Source of the DNA: Enterococcaceae bacterium
GTDB lineage: Bacteria; Bacillota; Bacilli; Lactobacillales; Enterococcaceae
Assembly (NCBI GenBank): GCA_022649665.1
Contig: JALCOL010000007.1
Location: 1 to 64,000 of the forward strand
DNA: 64,000 bases
Direction of reading: 5' to 3'
A model generated the notes under the pieces. It did not search any database. It had not been told where the DNA came from and worked only from the letters and a program-made list of their open reading frames with translations. This document shows positions 1 through 8,983 of this stretch, piece after piece. Each line of letters opens with the position of its first letter. The stretch's first letter is position 1. The position numbers and the translations under genes are program-made.

Positions 1-248
1 CGCTCAGCTTCGAGAAATAAGAAGGAAAATCCGAAAATAGTTTTTCATATTTTAGAGATTTTTCGGATTATTTCCGAAGAAGCTGCTTTTGAAATGCCGT
101 TTATAGAAGAGGTCGTGACAAAAGCGCTCAGCTTCGAGAAATAAGAAGGAAAATCCGAAAATAGTTTTTCATATTTTAGAGATTTTTCGGATTATTTCCG
201 AAGAAGCTGCTTTTGAAATGCCGTTTATAGAAGAGGTCGTGACAAAAG
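1..248 (+). repeat. Two exact tandem copies of a 124-bp interspersed repeat
   Basis: Positions 1-124 and 125-248 read as the same sequence, base for base. Each unit runs from CGCTCAGCTTCGAG to GAGGTCGTGACAAAAG. Relatives lie at about 5612-5731, 10443-10568, 34351-34475 and 46170-46320. Within a unit, AGCTTC, GAAATAA and TCCGAAAA near the 5' side can pair with TTTTCGGA, TTATTTC and GAAGCT near the 3' side, so the RNA would fold as a long imperfect hairpin. The array ends in a terminator-like hairpin and probably belongs to the 3' end of a gene left of the window. Confidence 0.9.
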
Positions 249-272
249 CGCACCACCTTTTGTCATTTGTTT
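240..272 (+). terminator. Terminator-like hairpin closing the repeat array
   Basis: TGACAAAAG at 240-248 pairs with CTTTTGTCA at 257-265 around an 8-nt loop, followed by a T-rich stretch. The 5' arm is the last bases of the second repeat unit. It probably ends the transcript of the gene left of the window. Confidence 0.6.
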
Positions 273-314
273 AGTAGTTCCCGCTCAAGAAAAAGTAAAC
301 AATAGGAGACGAAA

Positions 315-2435
315 ATGTCAGAGAAAAAAGTATTTACCATGAATTGGGGCGGCCGTCCGCTCCAGATCGAAGTCGGCCAAGTAGCTAAACAGGCAAATGG
401 CGCTATTTTAGTGCGGTACGGCGACACGGTCGTGTTGACTGCAGCGGTTGCCAGCAAAGAAGCGAAGGATGTTCCCTTCTTCCCTTTGACGGTAAACTAT
501 GAAGAAAAAATGTATGCTGTCGGCAAGATCCCCGGCGGATTCATCAAGCGTGAAGGTCGCCCAAGCGAAAAAGCAACGCTGACGGCACGTTTGATCGATC
601 GCCCGCTGCGCCCGTTGTTTGCTGACGGCTTCCGCAACGAGGTCCAAGTTACGAACATCGTGATGAGTGTCGAACAGGATTGCGCACCGGAAATGGCGGC
701 AATGCTGGGTTCTTCTTTGTCTTTGTGTGTTTCGGATATTCCGTTTGGCGGACCGATCGCCGGCGTCGAAGTCGGTTATATCGACGGCGAATATATTTTG
801 AACCCGACGCTTGAACAGCAAGAGCAATCTACGATCGAATTGACCGTTGCCGGAACGAAAGACGCGATCAATATGGTGGAGAGCGGCGCGAAAGAAGTTT
901 CTGAAGAAGAAATGCTCGGCGCTTTGATGTTCGGCCACCAAGCGATCAAAGACTTGATCACGTTTGAAGAGACGATCATCAAAGAAGTCGGCAAAGAGAA
1001 AACAGAAATCTTCCTTTTGCAGATCGACGAAGAATTGAAAAAAGAAATCTTCGATCAATACTACGAAGAAATGAAAAAAGCAGTTTTGACAGAAGAAAAA
1101 CTGGCACGTGAAGATGCGATCGCTGATTTGAAAGAAGAAATCAAAGGCAGCTATGCGGAGAAATTCATTCGCCTTGAAAATGCCGCTGAACTTGAAAAAG
1201 AAGTTCGCGCAGTCTTGGAAGAATTGGAAAAAGACGTCGTGCGCCGTTTGATCACGGTCGATAAAATTCGGCCGGATGGGCGAAAAGTCGACGAGATCCG
1301 GCCGCTATCGGCTGAAGTCGGGATCTTGCCGCGTGTGCACGGTTCAGGGCTCTTTACCCGCGGACAAACACAAGCTCTTTCTGCTTGTACATTGGCGCCG
1401 CTTGGCGAGCATCAAATCATCGACGGCTTAGGTGTTGAAGATTCAAAACGCTTCATCCATCACTACAACTTCCCGCAATTTTGCGTAGGGCAGACGGGTC
1501 GTGCCGGCAGTCCTGGCCGCCGCGAAATCGGTCATGGCGCTTTAGGCGAACGTGCACTTTCGCAAGTCATTCCAGATGAAAAGACCTTCCCTTACACGAT
1601 TAGGCTCGTTGCCGAAGTGCTGGAATCGAACGGGTCTTCGTCACAAGCTAGTATTTGTGCTGGAACGCTCGCATTGATGGATGCCGGGGTGCCGATCAAA
1701 GCACCGGTCGCCGGGATCGCAATGGGACTTGTCAAAGACGATGAACATTATACGATCTTGACCGATATCCAAGGAATGGAAGATCACTTAGGCGACATGG
1801 ACTTCAAAGTTGCCGGCACGAAACAAGGGATCACAGCGCTTCAAATGGATATCAAGATCGACGGGATCACAGAAGAGATTTTGACCGAAGCATTGGCACA
1901 AGCCAAAAAAGCGCGGATGGAAATTCTGCAAGTCTTGACCGATACATTGCCGGAACCGCGCAAAGAATTGAGTCCTTACGCACCGAAGATCGAAATGATC
2001 CAAATCCCGCCTGCTAAGATCAAAGATGTGATCGGCAAAGGCGGCGACACGATCAATGGCATCATCGACGAGACCGGCGTCAAGATCGACATCGATCAGG
2101 ACGGCAAAGTCAGCATCGCTTCAAGCGACGCCGAAATGATCCAAAAAGCGATCGATATCATCAAAGACTTGACTGAAGACGTTGAAGTCGGCAAAGTTTA
2201 TTTGGGCAAAGTCGTTCGGATCGAAAAATTCGGCGCATTCGTCAACTTGAAAAAAGGTAAAGACGGATTAGTCCATATTTCCAAATTGGCACCTGAACGT
2301 GTCAATAAAGTTGAAGATGTCGTGAAGCTCGGCGATGAAATCTTAGTCAAAGTAACAGAGATCGATCGTCAAGGGCGCGTCAACCTCAGCCGCAAGGCCG
2401 TTTTAGAAGATGAAGAGAAGAAGAACCAAAAGTAA
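315..2435 (+). CDS. pnp: Polyribonucleotide nucleotidyltransferase (PNPase)
   Basis: A 706-residue protein of normal PNPase length. It degrades RNA 3' to 5' by phosphorolysis and can also polymerise nucleoside diphosphates, acting in the cytoplasm as a trimer and in the RNA degradosome. Two RNase PH-type domains are visible, the second with [10 protein letters not shown] and the [15 protein letters not shown] stretch. They are followed by a KH domain (about residues 560-600, VIGKGGDTI) and an S1 domain (about 625-695, [13 protein letters not shown]). The ATG is preceded by AGGAGA at good spacing. It is monocistronic here, with a strong terminator about 45 bp downstream. Confidence 0.97.
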   Translation: MSEKKVFTMNWGGRPLQIEVGQVAKQANGAILVRYGDTVVLTAAVASKEAKDVPFFPLTVNYEEKMYAVGKIPGGFIKREGRPSEKATLTARLIDRPLRPLFADGFRNEVQVTNIVMSVEQDCAPEMAAMLGSSLSLCVSDIPFGGPIAGVEVGYIDGEYILNPTLEQQEQSTIELTVAGTKDAINMVESGAKEVSEEEMLGALMFGHQAIKDLITFEETIIKEVGKEKTEIFLLQIDEELKKEIFDQYYEEMKKAVLTEEKLAREDAIADLKEEIKGSYAEKFIRLENAAELEKEVRAVLEELEKDVVRRLITVDKIRPDGRKVDEIRPLSAEVGILPRVHGSGLFTRGQTQALSACTLAPLGEHQIIDGLGVEDSKRFIHHYNFPQFCVGQTGRAGSPGRREIGHGALGERALSQVIPDEKTFPYTIRLVAEVLESNGSSSQASICAGTLALMDAGVPIKAPVAGIAMGLVKDDEHYTILTDIQGMEDHLGDMDFKVAGTKQGITALQMDIKIDGITEEILTEALAQAKKARMEILQVLTDTLPEPRKELSPYAPKIEMIQIPPAKIKDVIGKGGDTINGIIDETGVKIDIDQDGKVSIASSDAEMIQKAIDIIKDLTEDVEVGKVYLGKVVRIEKFGAFVNLKKGKDGLVHISKLAPERVNKVEDVVKLGDEILVKVTEIDRQGRVNLSRKAVLEDEEKKNQK

Positions 2436-2480
2436 AAGATTCTGCCTCATTTTCCTGCGGCGCGGAAAGTTAATAAACAG

Positions 2481-2527
2481 AGAAGAATTCCAGAGAAGCT
2501 GAAAAATCTCTGGAATTCTTCTTTTCT
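2481..2527 (+). terminator. Intrinsic terminator of pnp
   Basis: AGAAGAATTCCAGAGA pairs with TCTCTGGAATTCTTCT around a 10-nt loop and runs into a T-rich tail. Confidence 0.9.
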
Positions 2528-2658
2528 ATTTTTGGCGACACCCTTCACTGTTTCCAAAAAAACCTTTAAATAGAGGGTGCTCGCTTTTCTTCTTTCTATG
2601 AAAATGCTAAAATGAAGGTTAGTTTTAATCCGAGCGATGAAATTATTGAGGTGCTAAA

Positions 2659-3513
2659 TTGAAAAAATTCAATCCCAGTAAAAATTTAATCATCACCTTG
2701 TTATTAGCGATTTTAGTCGTTGCGATCGTCAGCTTATCAAGTGCGCATCGCGACAAAGCGACGAAGAGTGTTTGGATCCAGTCGTGGGCCAACGATAGTT
2801 TGGCGGTCGTTGACCGAACGATCACCGCACCGTTTGTCTGGGCACGCAAAACAACGCAAAATATCAATGATCTGATGAATACGTATCAAGAGAATCAGCA
2901 ATTGAAAAAGAAAATCGATGAATATGCGCAATTGACTCAAAACAGCAAAGATCAGCAAGAAGAAATCAAAAATCTGCAAGCGCAACTGGAATTGAACGCG
3001 ACATTGACCAGCTTTGAAAAAGTCAGTGCAAACGTCGTGACCCGTTCGCCGGACAGTTGGCAGGAACTTTTAGTGATCGACCGCGGCGCAAAAGACGGCA
3101 TCAAGAAAAATATGGCCGTTATGGGGAACAAGGGCTTGATCGGGCGCGTCATTGAAGTCGATCAGCATACCAGCAAAGTCGAGCTTTTGACCAGCAAGAA
3201 TCAAAATTCGAACCACTTCCCAGTGAAGATCACTTCAAAGAACGGCAATTCATATGGTTTGCTAAAAGAATACGATGCGCAGAAAAAAGCGCTGGTCGTG
3301 ACCGAGTTGACCGGGGAGGCGACGATCGCTGCCGGCGACGTCGTGCAGACGTCAGGGCTCGGCGGCAATTCGCCGGCGGACTTGGTGATCGGAACGGTCG
3401 CAAAAAGCAAGCCTGACCGCTTCGGCCTTGACCGGCAAGTCTACTTGACGCCGTATGCCAACATGTACGATATTCCGGCTGTCACCGTCATCAAAAGATT
3501 GGCGGGGGAATAA
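2659..3513 (+). CDS. mreC: Rod shape-determining protein MreC
   Basis: A 284-residue MreC. It begins with a short cytoplasmic end and one membrane segment (about residues 9-28), then a coiled coil (about 70-110, rich in Q, E and K), then the extracellular beta-barrel domain with the family-typical stretch ending DRGAKDGIKKNMAVM. MreC scaffolds the peptidoglycan synthesis machinery at the membrane. In cocci it supports peripheral, side-wall growth. The start is TTG at 2659, preceded by GAGGTG at 2648. A TGCTAAAAT extended -10 lies near 2606-2614. mreD follows 3 bp after the stop, so the two are co-transcribed. Confidence 0.93.
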   Translation: MKKFNPSKNLIITLLLAILVVAIVSLSSAHRDKATKSVWIQSWANDSLAVVDRTITAPFVWARKTTQNINDLMNTYQENQQLKKKIDEYAQLTQNSKDQQEEIKNLQAQLELNATLTSFEKVSANVVTRSPDSWQELLVIDRGAKDGIKKNMAVMGNKGLIGRVIEVDQHTSKVELLTSKNQNSNHFPVKITSKNGNSYGLLKEYDAQKKALVVTELTGEATIAAGDVVQTSGLGGNSPADLVIGTVAKSKPDRFGLDRQVYLTPYANMYDIPAVTVIKRLAGE

Positions 3514-3516
3514 AGA

Positions 3517-4056
3517 ATGAAGAAAAAAAACGATAAATCCAAACGGATCCGTATCTATTTGCCGATCGCTGCGATCTTGTTGTTTTTGATCGATGCCCAG
3601 ATCACGCGCGCGCTGCAGCTTGTCGGCAAAGAAAGTTTCTTGATCCACGCGCATCTTCTTTTGATCGTCTTGATGATGGCAAGCTTTCGGATGAAGCGCA
3701 AGACGATGATTTTTTGGGGAATCGTTTTGGGATTGTTGATGGATCTGTATTATATCGGGATCATCGGGATCTATACGATCGCGATGCCGCTGACGGTCGC
3801 CGCGACATACCTGTTGTTCAGCTATGTCGAAGCGAATTCATTCACGCTTTTGATCAATACGATCATCATCATTAGTATTTTTGAAGTCTCCACGGCGGGG
3901 CTTCAAGTGTTGTTCAATATCTCGAACATTTCAGGCGTCGTGTTTTTTGCGCGGATGCTCGGGCCGACGCTCTTGTTCAACATCGGGATGTTTCTGCTTT
4001 TGATCGCGCCGCTGCGCAAATTATTCAAGCTGGGGCCGCTGCGCGTAAAAGAATAA
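3517..4056 (+). CDS. mreD: Rod shape-determining protein MreD
   Basis: A 179-residue integral membrane protein with about five hydrophobic segments and a very basic N-terminus. It matches MreD in length, hydropathy and position directly after mreC. MreD works with MreC at the membrane in cell wall elongation. It is translated from an ATG 3 bp after the mreC stop and is closed by a terminator at 4074-4115. The next gene is a SagA-like peptidoglycan hydrolase, the order known from enterococci. Confidence 0.9.
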   Translation: MKKKNDKSKRIRIYLPIAAILLFLIDAQITRALQLVGKESFLIHAHLLLIVLMMASFRMKRKTMIFWGIVLGLLMDLYYIGIIGIYTIAMPLTVAATYLLFSYVEANSFTLLINTIIIISIFEVSTAGLQVLFNISNISGVVFFARMLGPTLLFNIGMFLLLIAPLRKLFKLGPLRVKE

Positions 4057-4073
4057 AATTGAATAGTGTTTCA

Positions 4074-4115
4074 AAAGCGTCAAGCTTCTTCTGATATTCG
4101 AAGCTTGGCGCTTTT
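4074..4115 (+). terminator. Intrinsic terminator of mreCD
   Basis: AAGCGTCAAGCTTC pairs with GAAGCTTGGCGCTT (one wobble pair) and is followed by TTAT. The sequence just before it, GTGTTTCAAAAGC, resembles the end of the interspersed repeat read in reverse, so this may be a degenerate copy. Confidence 0.8.
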
Positions 4116-4245
4116 ATCATGACTTCATTTTGTGTTTTGAAATATCTTTGTAACAAAATCAATAACTCTGTGTCATAGTAGTATGCTACACTGGGTTCTG
4201 TAGAAAAATACTGAAAATCAGTTATTTATAATGGAGGATGTCATT

Positions 4246-5544
4246 TTGAAGAAACAGTTGATCTTTGGCCTGTTAGTGAGTTTATTGATTAGCGTTCCGG
4301 CGGTTCCGCATATCGTATCCGCTGACGATTATCAAGAAAAAATCGATCAAAAAGCTGCGGAAATCACAGAGCAGCAAAAAAACATCGATTCACAGGATTC
4401 AAAAATTTCCGATCTCCAATCAAAAACGGCGGCTGCCGAAAATGAAATCTCTTCACTGGAGCAGGAAATCGCACAGATCCAAAAACAAGGGGAAGCACTC
4501 GCCAGCGAACAAGCTTCTTTGGGGGAAGAAATCACCGGTTTGCAAACAGATATCAAGGAGTTGCAGCAAAAAATCGAAAAGCGCCAATCTGTGATCGATG
4601 CGCAAGCACGTTCAACACAAGTCAACAGCAAAAAATCAAGCTATGTGTACGCACTTTTAGAAGCTGAATCGTTCTCTGACGCGATCACGCGGGCCAAAGG
4701 CGTCAGCACATTGGTGAAGGCGAATAATCAGCTGGTTGCTTCGCAAAAAGCGGACAAACAGCAAGTTGAAAAGAATAAAGAAAATGTTGAAACAAAATTG
4801 GCGAAAGTCCAAGCTAATGCCGCTGAACTTGAAAAACAAAAAGGGACGCTCGAAGGCAAACAAACCGATCTGACGATCGTTAAAAATGATCTGGCGGCAC
4901 AAAAAGCAACTGAAGAAGGCAAAAAAGCTGAATTCACTGCGGCAAAAGAAGCAGCTGAAAAAGAAAAAGCCGAGCAAGAAGCCGCAAAAGCTGCAGCTGA
5001 ACAAGCGGCACGCGAAGCTGCCGAACGAGCTGCTCAAGAAAAAGCGGCGGCTGAAGCTGCCCAGGCTGCCCAAGCAGCTGCACTTCAACAACAAGTTCAG
5101 CAAGTCCAGCAAGCAACGACCACGACGACCAGCCAACCAGCTGCGACGACACCAGTTGCGGCGACTACGACGCCAATTGCTCCGACAGCGGGCGACAAGA
5201 GCGCGGTCATCGCTTTGGCAAGACAGCAGATCGGCAAACCTTATGTCTGGGGCGCGCACGGGCCAAGCAGCTTTGACTGCTCCGGCTTGATGGAATATGT
5301 TTATACGAATGCCGGCGGACGCTATATCGGCGGCTGGACTGTACCGCAAGAATCTGCAGGAACGCGGATCTCAGTTGGTGAAGCACAACCAGGCGACTTG
5401 TACTTCTGGGGAAGCGCAGGGGCGTCTTACCACGTTGCTTTGGCGATCGGTGGCGGACAATATATCCACGCACCGCAACCAGGGCAAAACGTTACGATCG
5501 GCAGCGTTGGCGGATTTGCGCCAAGCTTCGCTGTTCGGATGTAA
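4246..5544 (+). CDS. sagA: Secreted SagA-like NlpC/P60 peptidoglycan hydrolase
   Basis: A 432-residue secreted protein. It has a signal peptide (about 1-27, ending near VSADD), a long coiled coil (about 28-250), an Ala/Gln/Thr-rich linker (about 225-315) and a C-terminal NlpC/P60 domain (about 320-432). The catalytic Cys345 sits in FDCSGL, His396 in YHVALAI, and His408 in IHAP is the likely third polar residue. Enterococcal SagA cleaves cross-linked muropeptides and is needed for daughter cell separation. The start is taken as TTG 4246, because GGAGG at 4233-4237 is correctly spaced for it. The in-frame ATG at 4231 lies inside that ribosome binding site. PcsB is a structural relative, but the NlpC/P60 domain (not CHAP) and the mreCD context favour SagA. 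Confidence 0.85.
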   Translation: MKKQLIFGLLVSLLISVPAVPHIVSADDYQEKIDQKAAEITEQQKNIDSQDSKISDLQSKTAAAENEISSLEQEIAQIQKQGEALASEQASLGEEITGLQTDIKELQQKIEKRQSVIDAQARSTQVNSKKSSYVYALLEAESFSDAITRAKGVSTLVKANNQLVASQKADKQQVEKNKENVETKLAKVQANAAELEKQKGTLEGKQTDLTIVKNDLAAQKATEEGKKAEFTAAKEAAEKEKAEQEAAKAAAEQAAREAAERAAQEKAAAEAAQAAQAAALQQQVQQVQQATTTTTSQPAATTPVAATTTPIAPTAGDKSAVIALARQQIGKPYVWGAHGPSSFDCSGLMEYVYTNAGGRYIGGWTVPQESAGTRISVGEAQPGDLYFWGSAGASYHVALAIGGGQYIHAPQPGQNVTIGSVGGFAPSFAVRM

Positions 5545-5560
5545 AATATCAAATAAAGCA

Positions 5561-5605
5561 AAACAAGGGCCTGTGACATTAAATTTATGTCACAGGCCCT
5601 TGTTT
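5561..5605. terminator. Bidirectional terminator between the SagA-like gene and the ATP-grasp ligase
   Basis: A 19-bp perfect stem: AAACAAGGGCCTGTGACAT pairs with its complement at 5587-5605. On the minus strand it comes after the repeat that follows the ligase gene. Confidence 0.92.
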
Positions 5606-5611
5606 CTGAAT

Positions 5612-5731
5612 AAACGGTGTTTCAAAAGCAGCTTCTTCGGAAATAAGTGAAAAATCTCAAAAATATGAGCGATTATTTTCGGATTTTTCTTCTTATTTCT
5701 TGAAGCTGGCCACTTTTGTCCCAACCTCTTT
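5612..5731 (-). repeat. Interspersed hairpin repeat, copy in the 3' region of the ligase gene
   Basis: Read on the minus strand it starts GAGGTTGGGACAAAAGTG, continues with AGCTTCAAGAAATAAGAAG and ends near AAACACCGTTTATTC. It starts about 10 bp after the minus-strand ligase stop and runs up to the terminator at 5561-5605. Confidence 0.88.
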
Positions 5732-5740
5732 GATATGCGC

Positions 5741-6970
5741 TTATTTTTTGATGAAATAATTTTTGAAGCGTTTATTGTAATTATAGAACATGTAGCGCAT
5801 CAAGAGCCAGCGCTTGAAAGAGCGGTCTTGGTCGTAAAAGACCGTTGTACCCCATTTGCCGCTGTCCAAAAGTTTCAGCGCGCGGGTTTTGGCCGGACCG
5901 TCTGCGGCGTATTCTTTGAAAAGATGTTTCGGCAGCCCGAGCCACAGCATGTCGCCGTCGCCATAAACAGTTTCGGTGAAGGGCTTCTGCTCTATCAGAT
6001 CATCGACGAGCCATTTCGCGAGATTCAAACCGTTCAGCGTGACGTAAAAACTGCTGCGTCCCTGCCGAAGATTGATCTCGAACAACTTGAACGTTTTGTC
6101 GCGTGTATCATATTTCAAATCAAAATTGGCAAAGCCGACATAATGGATCTCTTCCAAAAACTTTTTGATCATTTGATACAGTTGGGTATTCGATTCCGGC
6201 AAGATCGCCAAGTAATTGCCGATCGCTCCCGGTGCCGGGTCTTCAAGGAGCGGATGACCTAAACACATCATGCGGACGTTGTGATCGCGGTCGACATATG
6301 CGTTCAAGACGCGCATATTGGAGTCGTCGCCGGGGATAAAGTCCTGGGCGATCATTTGATCTGTATAGCCGGCTTGGTAGATCTTCTTCATTAAATCGTC
6401 GAATTCGGCGCGGCTGTTGACCATGAAGGCTTTTTTGCGGCCGGGAAAATCAACGGCGAGCCATTCGATGCTGTTCGCTGGTTTCAAAGCGACTGGAAAA
6501 TCAAACGGCAGCGAGACCGGGCCGCTTTCAGCGAGTTCTTTTGAAATGATCAGCGTTTTTGGATAAGGCAGCTGGTATTTTTCGCAAATTTGATAAAAGC
6601 TGACTTTGTCTTCCAAACTTTCATAAAGCTCAAACTCATTTGCCGTCATCACGAAAAGTTCTTGGAGTTCCGCTTTATGCTTCGCTAAAAGTTCAGCATA
6701 GCCGTCACCGCAAGGAACGAGCAGATATTTTGTCTCGGGATCGTTGTGTTTTTTGGCGAGTTCGCGCATTGTTTCGATAAAAACCGGATCTTTGTCAAAA
6801 CCTTTGATCGTATGGACGGTCACGATCTTGCTGAAACGCGTCGGCGCTAAGTCGCCGCCTGCATAAGCAATCGAGTGGAGCTGGTACGCTTCGTGAAAGG
6901 AGCGCGCCATTCCGTATACATTGATGTCGCTCCCTAAAATGATCGGTTGAAATTTTACACTGGTAGTCAT
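5741..6970 (-). CDS. ATP-grasp carboxylate-amine ligase, candidate D-aspartate ligase
   Basis: A 409-residue ATP-grasp protein. The N-terminal stretch PIILGSDINVYGMARSFHE and the later FANFDLKYD and EINLRQGRSS segments fit the D-aspartate ligase (Asl) type, which adds D-Asp to the lysine side chain of the peptidoglycan precursor to make a D-Asp cross-bridge. That assignment rests on remembered family resemblance. No aspartate racemase gene is next to it, so another amino acid or carboxylate substrate is possible. The start at 6970 is favoured over the upstream ATG codons because AAAAGAGA lies at suitable distance. It converges on the SagA-like gene and is followed by a hairpin repeat and a terminator. 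Confidence 0.65.
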   Translation of the reverse strand: MTTSVKFQPIILGSDINVYGMARSFHEAYQLHSIAYAGGDLAPTRFSKIVTVHTIKGFDKDPVFIETMRELAKKHNDPETKYLLVPCGDGYAELLAKHKAELQELFVMTANEFELYESLEDKVSFYQICEKYQLPYPKTLIISKELAESGPVSLPFDFPVALKPANSIEWLAVDFPGRKKAFMVNSRAEFDDLMKKIYQAGYTDQMIAQDFIPGDDSNMRVLNAYVDRDHNVRMMCLGHPLLEDPAPGAIGNYLAILPESNTQLYQMIKKFLEEIHYVGFANFDLKYDTRDKTFKLFEINLRQGRSSFYVTLNGLNLAKWLVDDLIEQKPFTETVYGDGDMLWLGLPKHLFKEYAADGPAKTRALKLLDSGKWGTTVFYDQDRSFKRWLLMRYMFYNYNKRFKNYFIKK

Positions 6971-7051
6971 GCACATTCTCTTTTCTATCAAAAATTTCGG
7001 CTGCAAAAGCATCGCAACTATTATAGCATAGCGCCGTGTAGTGAGTATGTT

Positions 7052-8833
7052 TTACGGAAGGTATGCTTCTGTGAGCTTGAGGAATTCGGCAACGTCCTGT
7101 TCGATCCGCTGGATGCCAGCTTCCCAAAAATCAGGCTGGCTGAGATCGGCGTGCAGATGTTTTTTGGCGAGCTCTTCGGTCGTCATCGAAGCTGTGTCGC
7201 GCAGAAGGCTGATGTAGTCTTCTTCAAAATCTGCTTTGCCGCGCGAGTATTGATAGATCCCCAAACTGAACAAATAGCCGAAAGTATATGGGAAATTGTA
7301 AAACGGCACGTCATCGATATAAAAATGCAGTTTGCTTGCCCAAAAATGCGGATGTGTCGTTGCAAGTGCGCCATCATAAGCTTTCAGCTGCGCTTCTTCC
7401 ATCAACTGCGAGAGTTCGCCAGCACTCAAAAGCCCCGCTTGGCGTTTTTCATAATAACTGGTTTCAAACAAGAAACGTGCATGGATATTCATGAACATCG
7501 CGATCGCGTTTTGCAGTTTTGCATCAAGCAGATTGATCTTTTCCAGATCAGAAGCTGCCGCTTGAACCGCAGCGTCGGAGACGATCATTTCAGCCAGTGT
7601 ACTTGCCGTTTCGGCGACATTCATCGCATAGTCCTGATCGAGCGGCGGCAAGTCCCACATCACGGAAGAGTGGAAGGCGTGTCCAAGTTCGTGCGCCAAT
7701 GTGGAGACTTCGTTGACGGAGCCGTTGTAAGTCATGAAAATGCGGGATTCTTGATTCTCGGGGAAACCAGTACAAAATCCGCCTGGGGCTTTGCCGGAAC
7801 GATTTTCGGCTTCGACCCAGCGGTTTTCGAGGGCATGCTGCGCGAACTTGGCCATTTTTGGTGAAAATTTTTGGAAGTTTTCCAAAATAAAAGCGATCCC
7901 GTCATCATATGAGAAGCGGCGTTCGGAAAAATCACCTAAAATCACCGGGGCATCTTGGTCTTGCCATTCCATTTTTTCTTTGCCGAATAGTTGCGCTTTG
8001 CGCTCCAAAAAGTCGACGAACGGCTTTTTATGTGCAGAGACGACGCGCCACATCATTTCAAGGGTGCTTTTTTCCAAACGGTTCAGCCGCAGTGCTTCTG
8101 CGAGGAAATCGGGCTCATGGTGAAGGCGATAATCCGTCAAGCGCGAGCCGCTCAAGTGGTTCAGCGTATCGGCAAACAGCGGCGCCTTTTCGCTCCAAGC
8201 AGCTTCCCAAGCACTGAATAACCGGCTTCTGACACCCGCGTCCGCACTGCCCATCATCTCATTGAAAGCTTGGCCGGCGGAAAGCTCTTGGCCTTCAAAA
8301 GGGATCTTGATCGTTGCGACAAGCGTATCATAGTGTGCGCTCCATGCGTGGATGCCGTCGACTGCCAGCTCAGCGATCGCTTTTTCTTCGCCAGTACTCA
8401 GCAGTTTGCTTCCTTCCGCCGCCATTTCATGCAGGCGGAAAGCAACTGCATCCAGGTTTTCATTTTGGATGATCTCGTCCAACGCGTCGGGAGCGAGCCC
8501 GGCCAGTTTTTTGTAAAAGATCGTATCGGCTGCTGAAAATTGCGGGGCAAGAGCTTGCAAACGGCCAGAATTTTTTTTCGCCTCTTCATCGGTGACGTCC
8601 GCACTCTCCAGACAGCCGAGAAAAGAGCCGCATTGGCCGAATCCCTCGGAAGCGGCATCCCGCGCCGCGAGAACTTTTTTGAGCGTGATCGTTTGATCGG
8701 TCTGCCACTCGCCGACCAGGTCGCGGTAATTCATAAGCTGTGCCGCTAATTGTTTCATCCGAGCTTGAAAAGCAGGCCCAGTGCTTTTTCCAGGAAAAAT
8801 CGTCTCTAAATTCCATGTTTCATTATAATGCAT
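7052..8833 (-). CDS. M3-family oligoendopeptidase (PepF-like)
   Basis: A 593-residue zinc metallopeptidase of family M3. The HELGHAFHS motif supplies the two zinc histidines and catalytic Glu, and the downstream NVAETASTLAEMI segment supplies the third ligand. It should hydrolyse short peptides in the cytoplasm. A second M3 peptidase, at 32507-34321 in the competence block, is a different clade with HEMGHSMHS, so this one is an additional paralogue rather than a recent copy. The ATG is preceded by AAGGAGG. The upstream gene is divergent. Confidence 0.9.
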   Translation of the reverse strand: MHYNETWNLETIFPGKSTGPAFQARMKQLAAQLMNYRDLVGEWQTDQTITLKKVLAARDAASEGFGQCGSFLGCLESADVTDEEAKKNSGRLQALAPQFSAADTIFYKKLAGLAPDALDEIIQNENLDAVAFRLHEMAAEGSKLLSTGEEKAIAELAVDGIHAWSAHYDTLVATIKIPFEGQELSAGQAFNEMMGSADAGVRSRLFSAWEAAWSEKAPLFADTLNHLSGSRLTDYRLHHEPDFLAEALRLNRLEKSTLEMMWRVVSAHKKPFVDFLERKAQLFGKEKMEWQDQDAPVILGDFSERRFSYDDGIAFILENFQKFSPKMAKFAQHALENRWVEAENRSGKAPGGFCTGFPENQESRIFMTYNGSVNEVSTLAHELGHAFHSSVMWDLPPLDQDYAMNVAETASTLAEMIVSDAAVQAAASDLEKINLLDAKLQNAIAMFMNIHARFLFETSYYEKRQAGLLSAGELSQLMEEAQLKAYDGALATTHPHFWASKLHFYIDDVPFYNFPYTFGYLFSLGIYQYSRGKADFEEDYISLLRDTASMTTEELAKKHLHADLSQPDFWEAGIQRIEQDVAEFLKLTEAYLP

Positions 8834-8913
8834 GAATGATCCTCCTTCGCTTTTCTATTATTATAACGAAAATCCAGACAGAACACACGATAAAGACGCG
8901 AACATATATCCCC

Positions 8914-8942
8914 TTGACGCATGATTGCTCGGGCTTTACAAT
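8914..8942 (+). promoter_or_regulatory. Sigma-A promoter of ytmP-trmB
   Basis: TTGACG at 8914-8919 and TACAAT at 8937-8942 are separated by 17 bp, about 40 bp before the TTG start of the next gene. Confidence 0.8.
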
Positions 8943-8983
8943 AGAACATGCTTCTTTTACGGAGAAAATTTGGAGGGATCGAG

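Noticed and set aside
1-248. Tandem repeats as a CRISPR array
   Set aside because: The 124-bp units are contiguous and identical, with no unique spacers, and similar units occur singly elsewhere.
4120-4245. WalR operator before the SagA-like gene
   Set aside because: Only one TGTAAC half-site is visible, and the second half at the required spacing does not match.
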